Shown here: positions 1 through 11,173 of the stretch, piece by piece | How positions within the stretch are numbered: the stretch's first letter is position 1 | How the letters are laid out: each line of letters begins with the position of its first letter | Source of the DNA: Megalonaias nervosa | Lineage: Eukaryota > Mollusca > Bivalvia > Unionida > Unionidae | Length of the DNA: 64,000 bases | Assembly (NCBI GenBank): GCA_016617855.1 | Contig: JAECUM010092845.1 | Coordinates: 117,658-181,657, forward strand | Reading direction: 5' to 3' | Made by a program: the position numbers and the translations under genes | Notes under the pieces: model-generated | What the model saw: the letters and a program-made list of their open reading frames with translations, nothing else | Told to the model about the DNA's origin: nothing | Database searches by the model: none

Positions 1-387
1 AGGTTTGAAGCGCAAAATATGTTTGCCGCAGTCCCAAGTGACGGCGGGGGTCAATCTGCGCGGGGGTAAAAAACGACCACATGCGGTGACCGTCTATCGC
101 AGTGATGTCCAACCAGTAATTTACCGTCTGTTTATAGGCCTAGTTGCCTACGGAAACATCTTTTATAAACTTTTCGGTCAATATTCCGCATAATAATCGT
201 AGTGTTTCTTGGAAAATCGATTTTCCTGCTGCGACAGCTCGGGCTGTAGGCCGAGCTGCCTGGGCTACATAACGATACTGGCTCGTGCTGAAACCTTACA
301 TACACAACTAGCGGGCAAGTAGCGATTAAGATTGTCTATAGTAAATTACGAATTTAAAATAAATATTTCTTGTGTATAGCCGTTAAA
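1..387. other. Leader region without a recognisable gene
   Basis: I see no protein or RNA gene here. It lies directly upstream of the hAT transposase start codon and probably includes its 5' untranslated region; no hAT terminal inverted repeat could be recognised by eye. Confidence 0.4.
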
Positions 388-2247
388 ATGCCGAAAGAAA
401 AAAGTGAAGAATGGAAACATGTTTTAGTACTAGATGAAAAAGATAACGTCACTTTGAGCAAAGTTAGTTGTATTTACTGTAATAAAGAATTTCACGGTGG
501 CGTTGTACGTATAAGAGGTCACCTACTTGGAGATCCAAAGTTTGGCATCAGCAAATGTTCCAAAGTTCCATGTGAAGTGCAGCAGGCCTTACAGAAGCAG
601 CAGTCAGTGCGACTAGAAGCGGAAGCGAAAAAACGAAAACTCGACGCACTGGATAAAGCCACAAAAGCCGCTAGTAGTGAGGCAAGTAAGAAGCAGATGT
701 GGTTACCCTCTATGTTCGCGAGTGCTACGAAAAAGGATGCAGACAAAGCTGTCGCTCGTTTATTTTATGCCAGCGGCATACCTTTCGTTATTGCCGACAG
801 TACTTATTTTAAGGATGCAATAACTGCCGTGGCAAAATGTGGTCCTCACTAAAAAGCACCAAACAGAATAAAAATTTCAACTGAAATGCTAACTGGGGAA
901 GTACATCAAGTGGAACAATTTATGGCCTCTTTTAAGGAAGAAGCCGTCAAGCACGGAGTTACGCTTATGTCTGATGGTTGGACAAATGTGAAGAACAAGC
1001 CCGTTGTTAACTTTCTTGCAGCTACTGGTGACGGCTGTATTTTTCTCAATGCTTTGGATACTTCCTGTGAAATCAAAGACGGATCGTTTATTGCTGGCGA
1101 GATATCAAAGTGCATTGAATCGTATGGCATGGAAAGTGTTGTACAAGTTATTACGGACAGTGCATCAAATTGTGTTGCAGCTCGTAAGATGTTACAGCAG
1201 CAATATCCTAATATTGTTTTCTCGCCATGCACGACTCACTGTCTGGATCTTTTACTTGAAGACATAGGGAAGCTGCCATGTATAGATAGTGTAATTACTG
1301 ATTCTAAAGATATTGTCAAATTCATCACGACTCACCAGTATTCCCAAGCATGTTTTCGCAATCATTCTGAGCTAGAGCTTCTAAAGCCCGGCGAAACAAG
1401 ATTTGCTACTCACTTTATTATGCTGCAACGTCTGAGTACAGTTAAGGATGCTCTGCAGGAAACTGTGATAAGTCGTGAGTACAAAAAGTGGCTAAATGAT
1501 GCAGTTTATAAAAAGAAAGGCGAGGCAGTCACAAGCACGATTTTGAATGGAACGTTTTGGAGCTCGGTGGAAACAATAACTAAAGTATGTGAGCCGATTG
1601 TTGAGCTACTGCGACTGGCTGACGGAAAAATACCTTGTACAGGAAAAGTATGTTGGAAAATGTTCCAAATCGATCAGTCTGTGGAAGCTGCTGATTTACC
1701 ACCAGCACGAAAAAAAAAAAAAAAAAAAATTCGCCAGTTCGTTATGGACAGATGGAAAATGTTACATACAGATCTACACGCAGCCGGCTTTGTGCTCGAT
1801 CCCGAGTATTCTCATTTTTCCCAACATCAAAACGAAGAAGTCATCGCAGGCTTTCACGCGATGATAGAAAGAATATACCGTGACGACGTTCAGTCGCAGG
1901 TGAAAGTCGTGCAACAGCACGCCGTGTATCGTGCAGGACAAGGATTATTTGCTCGACTGATGGCGGTTGCAGCTGCTAAAGAAATGCTAGCATACAGGTG
2001 GTGGATGTCATTTGGAGCTCACGTTCCGGAGCTGCAACAAGTTGCGGTTAGGGTCTTAGCACAGGTGACGTCCGCCTCCGCCTGCGAGAGAAACTGGTCA
2101 ACATTTGAGTTTATTCATACGAGAAAGCGAAACCGTATGCAGTGCAAGAGAGTGCGAGATGTAGTGTTTGTGCGTGCAAATCTTCGCCTAAAGGCAAAGA
2201 TGGACAATATCAATTATATGGAGGAAACCATAGAGTGGTCAGATTAG
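388..2247 (+). pseudogene. hAT-superfamily DNA transposase, one in-frame stop
   Basis: Cut-and-paste transposase of the hAT superfamily, about 620 codons. The start is the ATG at 388, followed by a BED-type zinc finger (CIYC, then GGVVRIRGHL), a central transposase segment (MSDGWTN, then ITDSASNC, then a CTTHCLDLLLEDIG block with the conserved C-x2-H), and the C-terminal hAT dimerisation region (SACERNWSTFEFIHTRKRNR). The frame is open to 2247 apart from a single TAA at 850-852; the reading frame after it is the same, so this is one point mutation in one gene. A run of about twenty A residues near 1710 gives an odd polylysine stretch and may be an expanded homopolymer. Family assignment is secure from the motifs; activity is unlikely because of the stop. 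Confidence 0.9.
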
Positions 2248-2423
2248 TCAGATGGTGATAATTACGTTGAGTGAAATTGATTTTTGTGTTGCATAAAAAG
2301 TACTTGAACGTTTTTTAAACGTTTTTTTTTTTGGTTTTTTATTTTTTGAGGGAAAAACGCGTTTTTTACGTTTTTTATTTTAATTTTAACGTTTTTAACA
2401 TCTATGAAATTTTTCATAATGTT

Positions 2424-3674
2424 GAAATTGTAGATTCAAAACCAGTGAAACAACAACCATCCATGATCAACCCTCTCAAACAGGAATACTTGAAAAAGGA
2501 AGTTCAAGTATTTGCTGGAGAACGATTTCATAGAGCCCAGTAAAAGTGATTGGAGTTCACCATGTATACTTGTTCCGAAACCGGATAAAACTTTCCGTAT
2601 GTGCACTGATTATACGATGGTAAACAGTGTGACAAAAACAGATTCATTTCCATTACCAAAATTGGAAATGCCAAGTACGTTACCAAATGTGACCTTCTGA
2701 AAGGATTTTGGCAAATTCCACTAACGGAAAGAGCAAAGGAAATTTCGGCGTTTGTGACTCCAGATGGACTTTATCAATATAAAGTAATGCCGTTCGGGAT
2801 GAAGGGTTCCTAAAGTACTTTTCAACGTTTGATGAATATGATCACCTCTGGTCTAGATAATTGTGATGCTTACATTAATGATGTCATCATTTACAACGAC
2901 ACCAGGAAAGAACATCTAGCCACGATTCGGAAATTCTTTGACAGACTCACTGATGCAAATTTGACAATCAGTTTATCTAAAAGTGAGTTTTGCCGTGCTT
3001 GTGTAACTTTTCTAGGACATATTGTGGGACATGGTCAAGTTAAACCTATCGATGCTAAGGTCAAGGCTATCTCTGATTTCCCTGTGCCTGTCAGTAAAAA
3101 GCAATTGATGCGATGTTTGGGTATGGCCGAATACTATCGAAAGTTTTGATCCAATTTTTCTAATATTACTGAACCCCTGACAAACTTGCTGAGTAAGAAA
3201 AACAAGTTTCTTTGGACTGAAAAATGTCAGGAGGCTTTTGATAGATTAAAAGCCATACTCAAAAGTGAGCCGGTTTTCACAGCTCCAAATTTCAATCAAT
3301 CTTTTAAATTATCTGTTGATGCAAGTGATGTTGGGGTTGGAGCAGTATTGATTCAAGAAGATAGAAATGGTGTTGATCACCCAGTGTGCTATTTCTCTAA
3401 CAAATTAAATAAGCACCAAAGAAATTACTCAACAATCGAGAAGGATTGTTTGGCTTTAATATTGGCATTACAGCATTTTGAAGTTTACATTACCTCAGCT
3501 CCTTCTCCGGTTGGTGTGTTTAGTGACCACAACCCCCTTACTCTCATCGACAAGATGAAAAATAAAAATCAAAGATTATTAAGGTAGAGTTTGTTTTTGC
3601 AAGAATATAATCTCAGCATTAGGCACATCAAAGGAAAAGACAATTTGATTGCAGATGCACTTTTCCGCGTATAG
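2424..3674 (+). pseudogene. Ty3/Gypsy pol fragment: reverse transcriptase and RNase H
   Basis: Remnant of an LTR-retrotransposon polymerase in several frames. Visible landmarks in order are FIEPSKSDWSSP, the RT core GFWQIPLTERAKEISAFVTP, a YINDV box where YxDD is expected (the second D is lost), FLGHIV, the connection region, an RNase H segment with FKLSVDASDVGVGAVL, and the closing IRHIKGKDNLIADAL just before a stop at 3672. The coding region ends at RNase H, with no integrase downstream before the LTR. That is the order seen in Gmr1-like Gypsy elements, where integrase lies upstream. Stops and frameshifts near 2540, 2700, 2812 and 3148 show that it is dead. Confidence 0.88.
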
Positions 3675-3809
3675 AACTATAATTTCAGATATACTTTGAA
3701 TAATTCATAAGAATTTTCTCATGTAATTTTTTTTTACCTCATGTATAATTTACATATGGTAAAAAGAAAGCTTTATTATATAAATCTTTCTTTTTCTTTA
3801 TGAGGGAAG

Positions 3810-4043
3810 TGTTACGAATATGTAATTAAATTGTTTGTGTGTTAGTTTTAAAATTCTTTTTTATTTTAATTTTGTTTCATTACGTTTTATTGGAATAATT
3901 ATTTTCACGAGATTCGATATTTTTTTTCCAGTAAATTCAGTTTATTTAGAACGTAAAAGCTATTACAGAAGCACTATTTTTAGCTCACTCTGGCACATAG
4001 ATTTTGTAAACATCGAGTGATAACGAATGGCTATTGCCAATAA

Positions 4044-4134
<91 letters not shown>

Positions 4135-4150
4135 ACCTCTTGTTTACGTC
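3810..4150 (+). repeat. 3' LTR of the Gypsy element (right boundary uncertain)
   Basis: Begins with TGTTACG immediately after a purine-rich tract (GAGGGAAG) that fits a polypurine tract, 136 bp after the RNase H stop. The first roughly 190 bp match 8519-8710 by eye (both have TGTTACGA, TAATT, TTGTGTGTTA and TTTATTTAGAACGTAAA in order), so both are copies of the same LTR. The right end is obscured by the TA/TG microsatellite. Confidence 0.7.
4046..4131. repeat. Compound microsatellite (TA)n(TG)n
   Basis: About 20 TA units followed directly by about 22 TG units. Confidence 0.97.
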
Positions 4151-4339
4151 ACAAATGTACTCGTTCTTTTATTCGCTGATTTTATTGCTCGTATATGATC
4201 TCAGAGATGTCTAAAATTATCCGTCTCAGATAATACCGTCATGAGTTCATCTGCTGATATAGACGAATTCATTCACGCCCAATTTTATCATTACAATTGT
4301 GCTAAAGCTACTTTTCAGTGTGGTAAGTATTTCCGCGCT

Positions 4340-5214
4340 GGTTCTTATACGTGTATATACTCGTGATGGTATAAAGTTTTCATTCAATGTGGTTCTTATA
4401 CGTGTATATACTCGTGATGGTATAAAGTTTTCATCCAATGTGGTTCTTATACGTGTATATACTCGTGATGGTATAAAGTTTTCATTCAGTGTGGTTCTTA
4501 TACGTGTATATACTCGTGATGGTGTAAAGTTTTCATCCAATGTGGTTCTTATACGTGTATATACTCGTGATGGTATAAAGTTTTCATTCAGTGTGGTTCT
4601 TATACGTGTATATACTCTTGATGGTATAAAGTTTTCATCCAATGTGATTCTTATCCGTGTATATACTCGTGATGGCATAAAGTTTTCATCCAATGTGATT
4701 CTTATACGTGTACATACTCGTGATGGTATAAAGTTTTCATTCAATGTGATTCTTATACGTGTATATACTCGTGAAGTTTTCATTCAATGTGATTCTTATA
4801 CGTGTACATACTCTTGATGGTATAAAGTTTTCATTCAGTGTGGTTCTTATACGTGTATACTATGGTATAAAGTTTTCATCAGTGTGGTTCTTATACGTGT
4901 ATATACTCGTGATGGTATAAAGTTTTCATCCAATGTGATTCTTATACGTGTATATACTCGTGATGGTATAAAGTTTTCATTCAGTGTGGTTCTTATACGT
5001 GTATATACTCGTGATGGTATAAAGTTTTCATTCAGTGTGGTTCTTATACGTGTACATACTCGTGATGGTATAAAGTTTTCATCCGATGTGGTTCTTATAT
5101 GTGTACATACTCGTGATGGTATAAAGTTTTCATTCAATGTGGTTCTTATACGTGTATATACTCGTGATGGTATAAAGTTTTCATCCAATGTGGTTCTTAT
5201 ACGTGTATATACTC
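4340..5214. repeat. 51-bp minisatellite, about 17 copies
   Basis: Tandem copies of a 51-bp unit containing TTCTTATACGTGTATATACT, then a GATGG block and AAAGTTTTCATYCAATGTG. Because 51 is a multiple of three the array is open on both strands (repeating 17-residue units), which produces long false ORFs. A few units are shortened, near 4768 and 4855. Confidence 0.95.
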
Positions 5215-6208
5215 ATTCGCGTTAGTGATACCGAACACTACCGAAATTGCTGTAAGTTCCACGTTGACCGCTACGGTGTTAACAGTAATTCCGGCGACTC
5301 CCTGTCCTACTGTTGCTGCTGAGGAAACGTCACAAACAATATCAACGACGTTACACGTAAATTTGTTCGTATTAATTTGTCTGATACGTTTATTTATTTC
5401 ATAACGTAGTTACTGTTCCGCTTGCATTACTTTTTCTACTACGATAATTTTGTAGATCAAAAGCATGATTTTGATCAGGTCTTGATGGATTTATAATTGG
5501 TCTATTAATATTATAACAGAAAAGTACAATTGTGGCGGCGGTTGTTCTAATACTGGTACTTTGCGCAGACGTATCTCGATCCAGTTATCTCTTTTCACAG
5601 GAACTATCGCAATGGTGTGGTAAAAATAACCGTCTTTGGTATATTTAAATCTCCTGTGATTACTTCACGTTCTCCTAAAACCACATCAATAGCAAACGCG
5701 TATGGTGAAATAATCCACACTGTAGTTCGTCGCGCTCTAAGCGATGTTCTGCTAGTATCATAGTGTCTATTAAATCTAAGCATGGATTTGTATCTGGATA
5801 TTCGAATCTACAATCACCCTATTTTCAAAATGCAACCGTAATGAAATTATGACTGAAAACAACGTTGTCAAAAACGTAGAAATCTTTGTTAGTGTTGTGT
5901 TGTTTCTTCGATCGTCTTCGATTTCGATTTGGCTTTTGCTAACGCTATAATTCGCAGCGGACGACAAATACTTATTTGAATGGTAGGATAATTCTATCTG
6001 CATATTTCTGTCTGTTTAAGTCGTGAATTCTAGGTGATTTCATATGACGGCACATTAGCTTTATTTTCACGTAAACATTCATAAACTAGTGCTACAAAAT
6101 ATTTATCTATGTCCTCCCATCATCCTGACTCATCATTAGAAGCTACGTCAACGTCTTCTTTTTAGCAGAAGCTTCTTCGTCGCTCATTGTATATACGTCA
6201 TGTAGACT
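5215..6208. other. Left part of a decayed Polinton-like remnant, no gene assignable
   Basis: Contains short open stretches on the minus strand (for example 5776-6003) but nothing I can assign to a family. It is continuous with recognisable virus-derived pieces on the same strand further right, so it probably belongs to the same old element. Confidence 0.35.
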
Positions 6209-6367
6209 CAGTAGCGTACTAAGGGGAGGGGTCGGACCGGGCGGTTGCCCAGGGCGCCAGTGGTCTTGGAGAGCCAAAACCCCGGGGGGCCAGAGGTCTT
6301 GGGACGTCATAAACCCTTGGGGCCATCATCGTCTCCTCGTGCGCCATTTAGCCTTAGTACGCCACTG
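6209..6367. mobile_element. hAT-type MITE with perfect 8-bp target duplication
   Basis: A 159-bp non-autonomous element with imperfect terminal inverted repeats, CAGTAGCGTACTAAGG on the left and CCTTAGTACGCCACTG on the right. It is flanked by the identical 8-mer TGTAGACT at 6201-6208 and 6368-6375. Eight-base duplications are the hallmark of hAT elements. It is inserted in the Polinton-like remnant and is therefore younger than it. Confidence 0.9.
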
Positions 6368-6473
6368 TGTAGACTTAAACGTAAATTTCAAACACGTCAG
6401 TATATTTTGACGTCAATGATTTTACTCACAGTAATTGCTTCGTTGTTAACTATAAATTTATTTTTCACACGAG

Positions 6474-6866
6474 TTAATCCACTGTTTTTGTATGAGTAAA
6501 CTGCAATCTAGTATCCAACGTGTTAATATTTTTTTCAGAACGTGTAACACTGTTGTTGGTATATTGTTTTGTCGCAACAATATCGTCGTTGCACAGTGAT
6601 ATCTTTGTTGGTTCCCATAAAATTTTCTTTTCAAGTATCTCAACTGGTAATATCCTTGCCGATATTATTACAAATTCTGACGAATATACCACTTGTTCGC
6701 CAAACTCGGTTCTTAACGTGATAATGTTCGTCTCAAGAAGTGCATCACATAATATTTTCTTATTTTCCCCGTGAGTATCCAACGTCGGAGATTTCCATGA
6801 TGAGATCCAATTGTCGTTCATATCAAGATCTCCAGTCATTTTATCACTAGTCTTTTTTCTACACAA
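6474..6866 (-). pseudogene. Tail-fibre-like repeat protein remnant (old Polinton-like element)
   Basis: The minus-strand reading contains SDKMTGDLDMNDNWI followed by a short linker, matching the GDTMTGNLxMxxNxI repeat found in bacteriophage tail fibres and in the fibre-like gene of element 1 at 22.8-24.0 kb. Only one unit is clear and the C-terminal part is not recognisable. In element 1 this protein is encoded next to the capsid genes, and here it lies downstream of protease and capsid remnants on the same strand. The assignment rests on the single repeat unit plus context. Confidence 0.6.
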
Positions 6867-6930
6867 TATCCAGCTTTACTATCGACAGAATTTCTCATAA
6901 ATATTTTAGAATTCCAGAATCACTGATCAT

Positions 6931-7137
6931 TCAATTATTGGTTAATACAAAATTATATACACAGTGGGTTTTAAATTTAACGAGTATGTTCCTGATGTTT
7001 ACGTTTGATGGCCTCAATTGTCTGGATTTATCTTGAAAAATAAGGGCTTCATTCGTATTAACACGGACTACATCGCAATCTACTAAATCATACACTTCTT
7101 GTTTCACGGCAAATTTTGATAACTCTAACGTCGCCAA
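6931..7137 (-). pseudogene. Unrecognised ORF in the old Polinton-like remnant
   Basis: A 68-codon open stretch between the fibre-like and protease-like remnants, on the same strand. No motif is recognised. It may be part of the fibre head or of another virion gene; equally it may be a chance ORF. Confidence 0.25.
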
Positions 7138-7269
7138 ACCACGCCAAGTGAACTTGTATGTGTTCGTCCAAATATATCAGGGGTATTATTGATTACGTCT
7201 ATATTCATGTATCGCCTTGATGAGATCATCTGTGTTGTTTATTGCGCGTAACGCATTTATTACCACTCC

Positions 7270-7600
7270 TCCCTCCCCTCATATTGGACCACCCAGTGCG
7301 GTCTGCATTGGCATAGTTGAATAAGTAAAGGCATATTTGCTGATGAATGGCACCATACATAGTCGATATATCCACGTGTTGGTGCTAATCAGCACAAATA
7401 AAAATCAACGATATTACGTGGCGTTATCACATAAGCGACCCAGTGTGTTCCAGGTCTGGATGATAAATCTAAATTGATAAGTTTGATTCCCTCCTCAGTA
7501 TCAGTTATGCTAAAACACCTCTGACATCTTTTAATTCAACCAAGTCAAAATTTGTGAATGATGCGGTGTTAATCTTAGTCCGCGACCTTTCTTTCTGACA
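7270..7600 (-). pseudogene. Adenain-like cysteine protease remnant
   Basis: The minus strand encodes the block RPGTHWVAY (rc of about 7431-7458), which is the catalytic-histidine motif of adenovirus-type maturation proteases, preceded at about 7535-7558 by FTNFDLVEL, which resembles the substrate-groove segment of the same family (compare SNFDILEKLND in element 1). Several stops interrupt the reading and the Gln/Cys part of the active site could not be located. The protease of this family matures virion proteins after assembly. Position after a minor-capsid-like piece matches the gene order of element 1. Confidence 0.6.
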
Positions 7601-7624
7601 CACATTACCGTCAATTACTTTTTC

Positions 7625-7790
7625 TTAGAACCATTTCGATGCGGCTCCTTTAGCGACTTCGGTTGCTACTGCCGTAACCAACGCGGGAATCACTGCCAAT
7701 AATGTGAATTTACCACGTTCTTTAACGCCGTTAGGTGTAGCACCATTTGTGGCAACTTCAGACGGGAATAATTTCAAAGTTACTTAACGT
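7625..7790 (-). pseudogene. Small virion protein remnant with Ala-rich hydrophobic segment
   Basis: The minus-strand reading gives a Gly/Ala/Val-rich segment (LLAVIPALVTAVATEVAKGA) similar in character to the capsid-associated protein of element 1 at 28.46-28.86 kb, and like that protein it directly precedes the protease. The call rests on composition and position only. Confidence 0.4.
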
Positions 7791-8059
7791 TGTGCTCTAT
7801 GTAGTTTCAACATTTTTTTTTACACGGCGTCACTTTCAGCGAAAATATACGCGTTCCTTACATATTACTTTTGGATAGTTTTATATTTTCACCGCAACGG
7901 TTCGAGATGGCGTGTTTTTTGTTTGTTTTTTTTACAAATATTTTTTAATCTCTTTTGGCGTGAACGTCATTGATACACTTTGATACGACATTTTTTCAGT
8001 TCACGTTTAAGTGAAAACTCACGAGGGATTTTTCAAAAACGTGTTCACAAGTGACAAAA

Positions 8060-8518
8060 TGTTTGTCACATGTAGGTCGGTAAATTCATTCGATCACCAA
8101 CTCTTCCAGAGCAACCATTTTTTTAAGATAAAATTAACGCGATACATGTATATTCCACTGCGGTGTTTACTCGTGCTCTGAAATTAATGTCAACGTCAGA
8201 ATATCCTAACAGATCTAAATTTTCTAACGAAAAGAAATAAATTGGTTACAAATATGTACCCACGACCATGTGGCGTGTTTGTTAAATCAACCGTGACAAA
8301 TCCGTACGGGGCAGGTTTTCCTTCTTGATGATGCGCATGTGAGAAAATATCTTGAATGCATTCCATGTCATGTCGCAAGCGCACCATCACATTTGCAAAT
8401 GTATGATATTCCATCACAGGAACATGTACACAATACGGAAAATGCAAATATTCGTTTGCAGGTGTTAAAACAGGTGCCGACACAGCATCTACTCGTGGAA
8501 GACTTAATGGATTGCCAG
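8060..8518 (-). pseudogene. Probable major capsid protein C-terminal remnant
   Basis: Minus-strand open stretch 8196-8483 with a continuation to about 8110 that includes VDINFRARVNTAVEYTCIAL, resembling the last beta-strands of Polinton double-jelly-roll capsid proteins (element 1 has VDIEVTWTLGVLPAEQYNLYALV at the equivalent place). The N-terminal side is cut by the LTR at 8519. It lies upstream of the small virion protein and protease remnants on the same strand, which is the expected order. This is inference from weak similarity plus context. Confidence 0.4.
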
Positions 8519-9412
8519 TGTTACGACCATGTAATTTAATTACTTGTGTGTTAAAATTTGAATCCTTTTTATTTCATTTTTGTATGATTATGTTTTATTA
8601 TGATGATGATTATGCTCACGGGATCTGATATTTTTGAAAGAAACATCGTGTTTATTTAGAACGTAAATATGACTCTCGGCTTGCGTAAATATTATTTTTG
8701 ATTGCCGACTGGATAAACAACCGGCGTAAACGATTGGTTGCGGCTGAGGTCATTTCTAATTATGCGTGTTTACATCGTGTACTGCGATTGTTAGATGATA
8801 AAATAACCACGCGTTCTTCGTGCGTGTGCATGAAATGACGTCTTGGTTCGGTTTAAGACACTTATGTCCCTGTGAAATAGTCAGAGTCGTTCTTATACCT
8901 TGAGAAGAAGGTATTATTTTTCTTGTGCTGGAAAGAGTCTATTTTTCATTGCATCTGTAGAGCTCGAGATGTGTCTTGTTATAGAAGACAGCTATAGGAA
9001 TTCATCTACTTTTTAAATAATAATTTATTTTTCCCTGGAGAACTACACAAGTGGTTTAGGACAAAGACATTCAGTGAAATTCATTCTAAATTGGAATGGT
9101 ACAGCACAAATTGTGTTTCAACGTGAAATTCTGGACATTTGTGTAAAGACTTCACCTGACGTCATCATCCTCCATCTTGGAACGTCATCAAGATTCGAAC
9201 CTGGATTCAGTTAAAATTATTTAGTGATAGGACTTGTATTTTTTCAGTACTAGGGTAAATGTTTGGATTTTCTTCACAAACCATAAGTCCTATTTCATAT
9301 TTTCACCTTTTCACCGTGTTTTTTAGGGAAATAAATTATTTTGTTAAAACTTACAAAGCTTATTGTCTTCACTCTTTTCTTTTGTTACTTTTGAACGAGC
9401 CGATACGTAACA
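8519..9412 (+). mobile_element. Solo LTR of the same Gypsy family as 3810
   Basis: Starts with TGTTACG and ends with CGTAACA, an exact short inverted terminus. Its first ~190 bp match the LTR at 3810. Flanks are GCCAG and TCAGG, so a 5-bp target duplication is at best degenerate. It interrupts the decayed Polinton-like coding sequence. Confidence 0.7.
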
Positions 9413-9420
9413 TCAGGGAG

Positions 9421-9627
9421 GTAAAAATCGAGGAAGAAAAAAAATTTCACGGATATAATTACTGTGGAATTGGAATACGATTTGATATACGTCTGGATGA
9501 CGACGACATACCACGAAGTGGTGAAGAACACATAAAAATAAGTGATGCCACTTGTACTCGACACGACAACGCTTACAGCAAATTTCATGAGATATACACA
9601 CACGGCATCAAGCTGACGTCAATTTAA
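9421..9627 (+). pseudogene. Parvovirus-VP1-type phospholipase A2 domain remnant
   Basis: The reading contains YNYCGIG, an acidic stretch, and then DATCTRHDNAYSKF. A glycine-rich calcium loop followed by D-x2-C-x2-HD-x-AY is the signature of viral secreted-type PLA2 domains, which disrupt endosomal membranes during virus entry in parvoviruses and occur in Polinton/adintovirus-like elements. The HD catalytic pair is present. The upstream part is missing or cut by the LTR. The gene is on the opposite strand from the other remnants here, so either a rearrangement occurred or the element had divergent genes. Confidence 0.6.
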
Positions 9628-10630
9628 TAAATAATTTAAAGGAAATTACTGATCCAGCGTTGCGTGAACGTATTGCATGCTGGAGAGTTAATGGGGGGGG
9701 GGGTATGAAATAAAAGCTTTGGATTTGGTGGGCAAATTTGTCGTGGACATCCTGGATTTCATCCTGCACTTTGAGATATGCTAAATTTGACCGTTCGATG
9801 TAATCATCAAAAATCTAAGCAAGCTGCGGTTATGATATTGTTAATCCTTGTGTGCCTTTTACTGTAAATGTGTAATCGAGACGTTAGTTGTAATATTCTA
9901 ACACGTATTTGACAGCGTTAACGTCGACGTTTACGATATTCTTTAGCAAAAGAATCTGTGTCTGAGTTGTACTTGGAATTGGCACAGATATATTTTGACG
10001 GCTGCTATTTTCAGGATGATACAACAATGGGACAGGACATGTTTTAAATTTTATTTTACGTAGTTTAAATAGTTGTTCTTGAAAAGTATCATGCGTTTGT
10101 CGTCAACTAAATCATTTGGTGTCCCTAAGGATTTGGTATTCTTAATGGACGTCTCTGGTATTTATTTACGCATTTCTTCACATGGAACTTGATCTGACCT
10201 TAGACGCATACGCGTTTTTAAATGTTCTAAGAGTTTCATCTTTATCAGGATAATTGTATAGGACTACTTCTAATTAGTACGCGAAGGTAACCAGTCCTGA
10301 GGGGGAATCACGTGCAATGATCGGAACGGTGTTGTTTAATAACCACGTGAGAAAAGTTTCTAAAGTATATTTTGGAATCGTACAAAGTTCACCCCAATTA
10401 TCACACGAGGAATTTATTTTTGTCCCATGCGAGTTGGTGTCTGCGTCAGCGTAATTCCATCTTAAGAAAGTGTGGTATGCTTGCGCGGTAACAAGTGTTC
10501 GTCTCATTTCCGAGGCAAGGAATTAGTTTTAACTATGACAGCTTCGTGGGGAAATCTGATAATTATTGAGAGCAAATTCGTGTAACATATGTGAACATCT
10601 GAGATCATAAACGAGTGTATTAGGGATTGA
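9628..10630. other. Decayed region, one unassigned minus-strand ORF
   Basis: The only notable open reading is 10274-10507 on the minus strand (77 codons, contains IPKYTLETFLTWLLNNTVPI), which continues for a further ~20 codons after one stop. Its composition is protein-like but I do not recognise a family. It probably belongs to the same old virus-derived element. Confidence 0.3.
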
Positions 10631-10878
10631 TGTTGTTGTTGTTATAGGGTTTAACGCCATTTTTCAGCGCAATATAGGCTTTGCATGGCGGCCAGTGTAA
10701 ATGGCGGAGGAAGAACCCAGAAAAATCCCAGAAAGAACCACCGACCCACGAGAAATTACTGGCAAGCTTTCTCACATACCCACATTTACCGAGTCCTAAA
10801 CTCGAACCACGACAGAAGTGAGATGGCAGTGATCCGTAACGGTGATCGTTTTAGACCACTCGGCCACTCGGGGCCCCA
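10631..10878 (-). mobile_element. tRNA-derived SINE, copy A
   Basis: On the minus strand the head reads TGGCCGAGTGGTCTAA (Pol III box A-like) and GTGGTTCGAG (box B-like), followed by a body with GGGTCGGTGGTTCTTTC and the tail ACAACAACA. The same body is found at 12.6, 13.1, 17.0 and 38.8 kb. The head resembles a Ser/Leu-type tRNA, but it lacks a plausible full cloverleaf and is not an active tRNA gene. Confidence 0.85.
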
Positions 10879-11132
10879 TTAGGGATTTAAACCATCTCGA
10901 TAAGTAATATGTCCACGAAAATTTTATATAACTTCCCGAATATAAATCTATCTTTATGTGCACTATCTCGAATGAGAAAATCTAGTCCAGCTATATCTAC
11001 AATAAGTAGTCGTTATACCCGTCATTACACAATACCGCAATAAATTTGCGTATTTTTTTTCTACATATAAATGTTGCGTTTGACATTTCATCTGCGCGTG
11101 CATTTGGTGGTAGCCAAACTTCTTCTTAGCGT

Positions 11133-11173
<41 letters not shown>

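Noticed and set aside
906..1232. Minus-strand 108-codon ORF
   Set aside because: Antisense shadow of the hAT transposase.
4340..5214. CRISPR array
   Set aside because: Units are directly tandem without unique spacers, and the context is eukaryotic; the same holds for the arrays at 15.2, 20.5 and 36.8 kb.
4247..5225. Long ORFs on both strands (113-178 codons) with 17-residue repeats
   Set aside because: They are a by-product of a 51-bp tandem repeat and are open on both strands equally.
6245..6499. Plus-strand 84-codon ORF
   Set aside because: Mostly the interior of the hAT MITE at 6209-6367.
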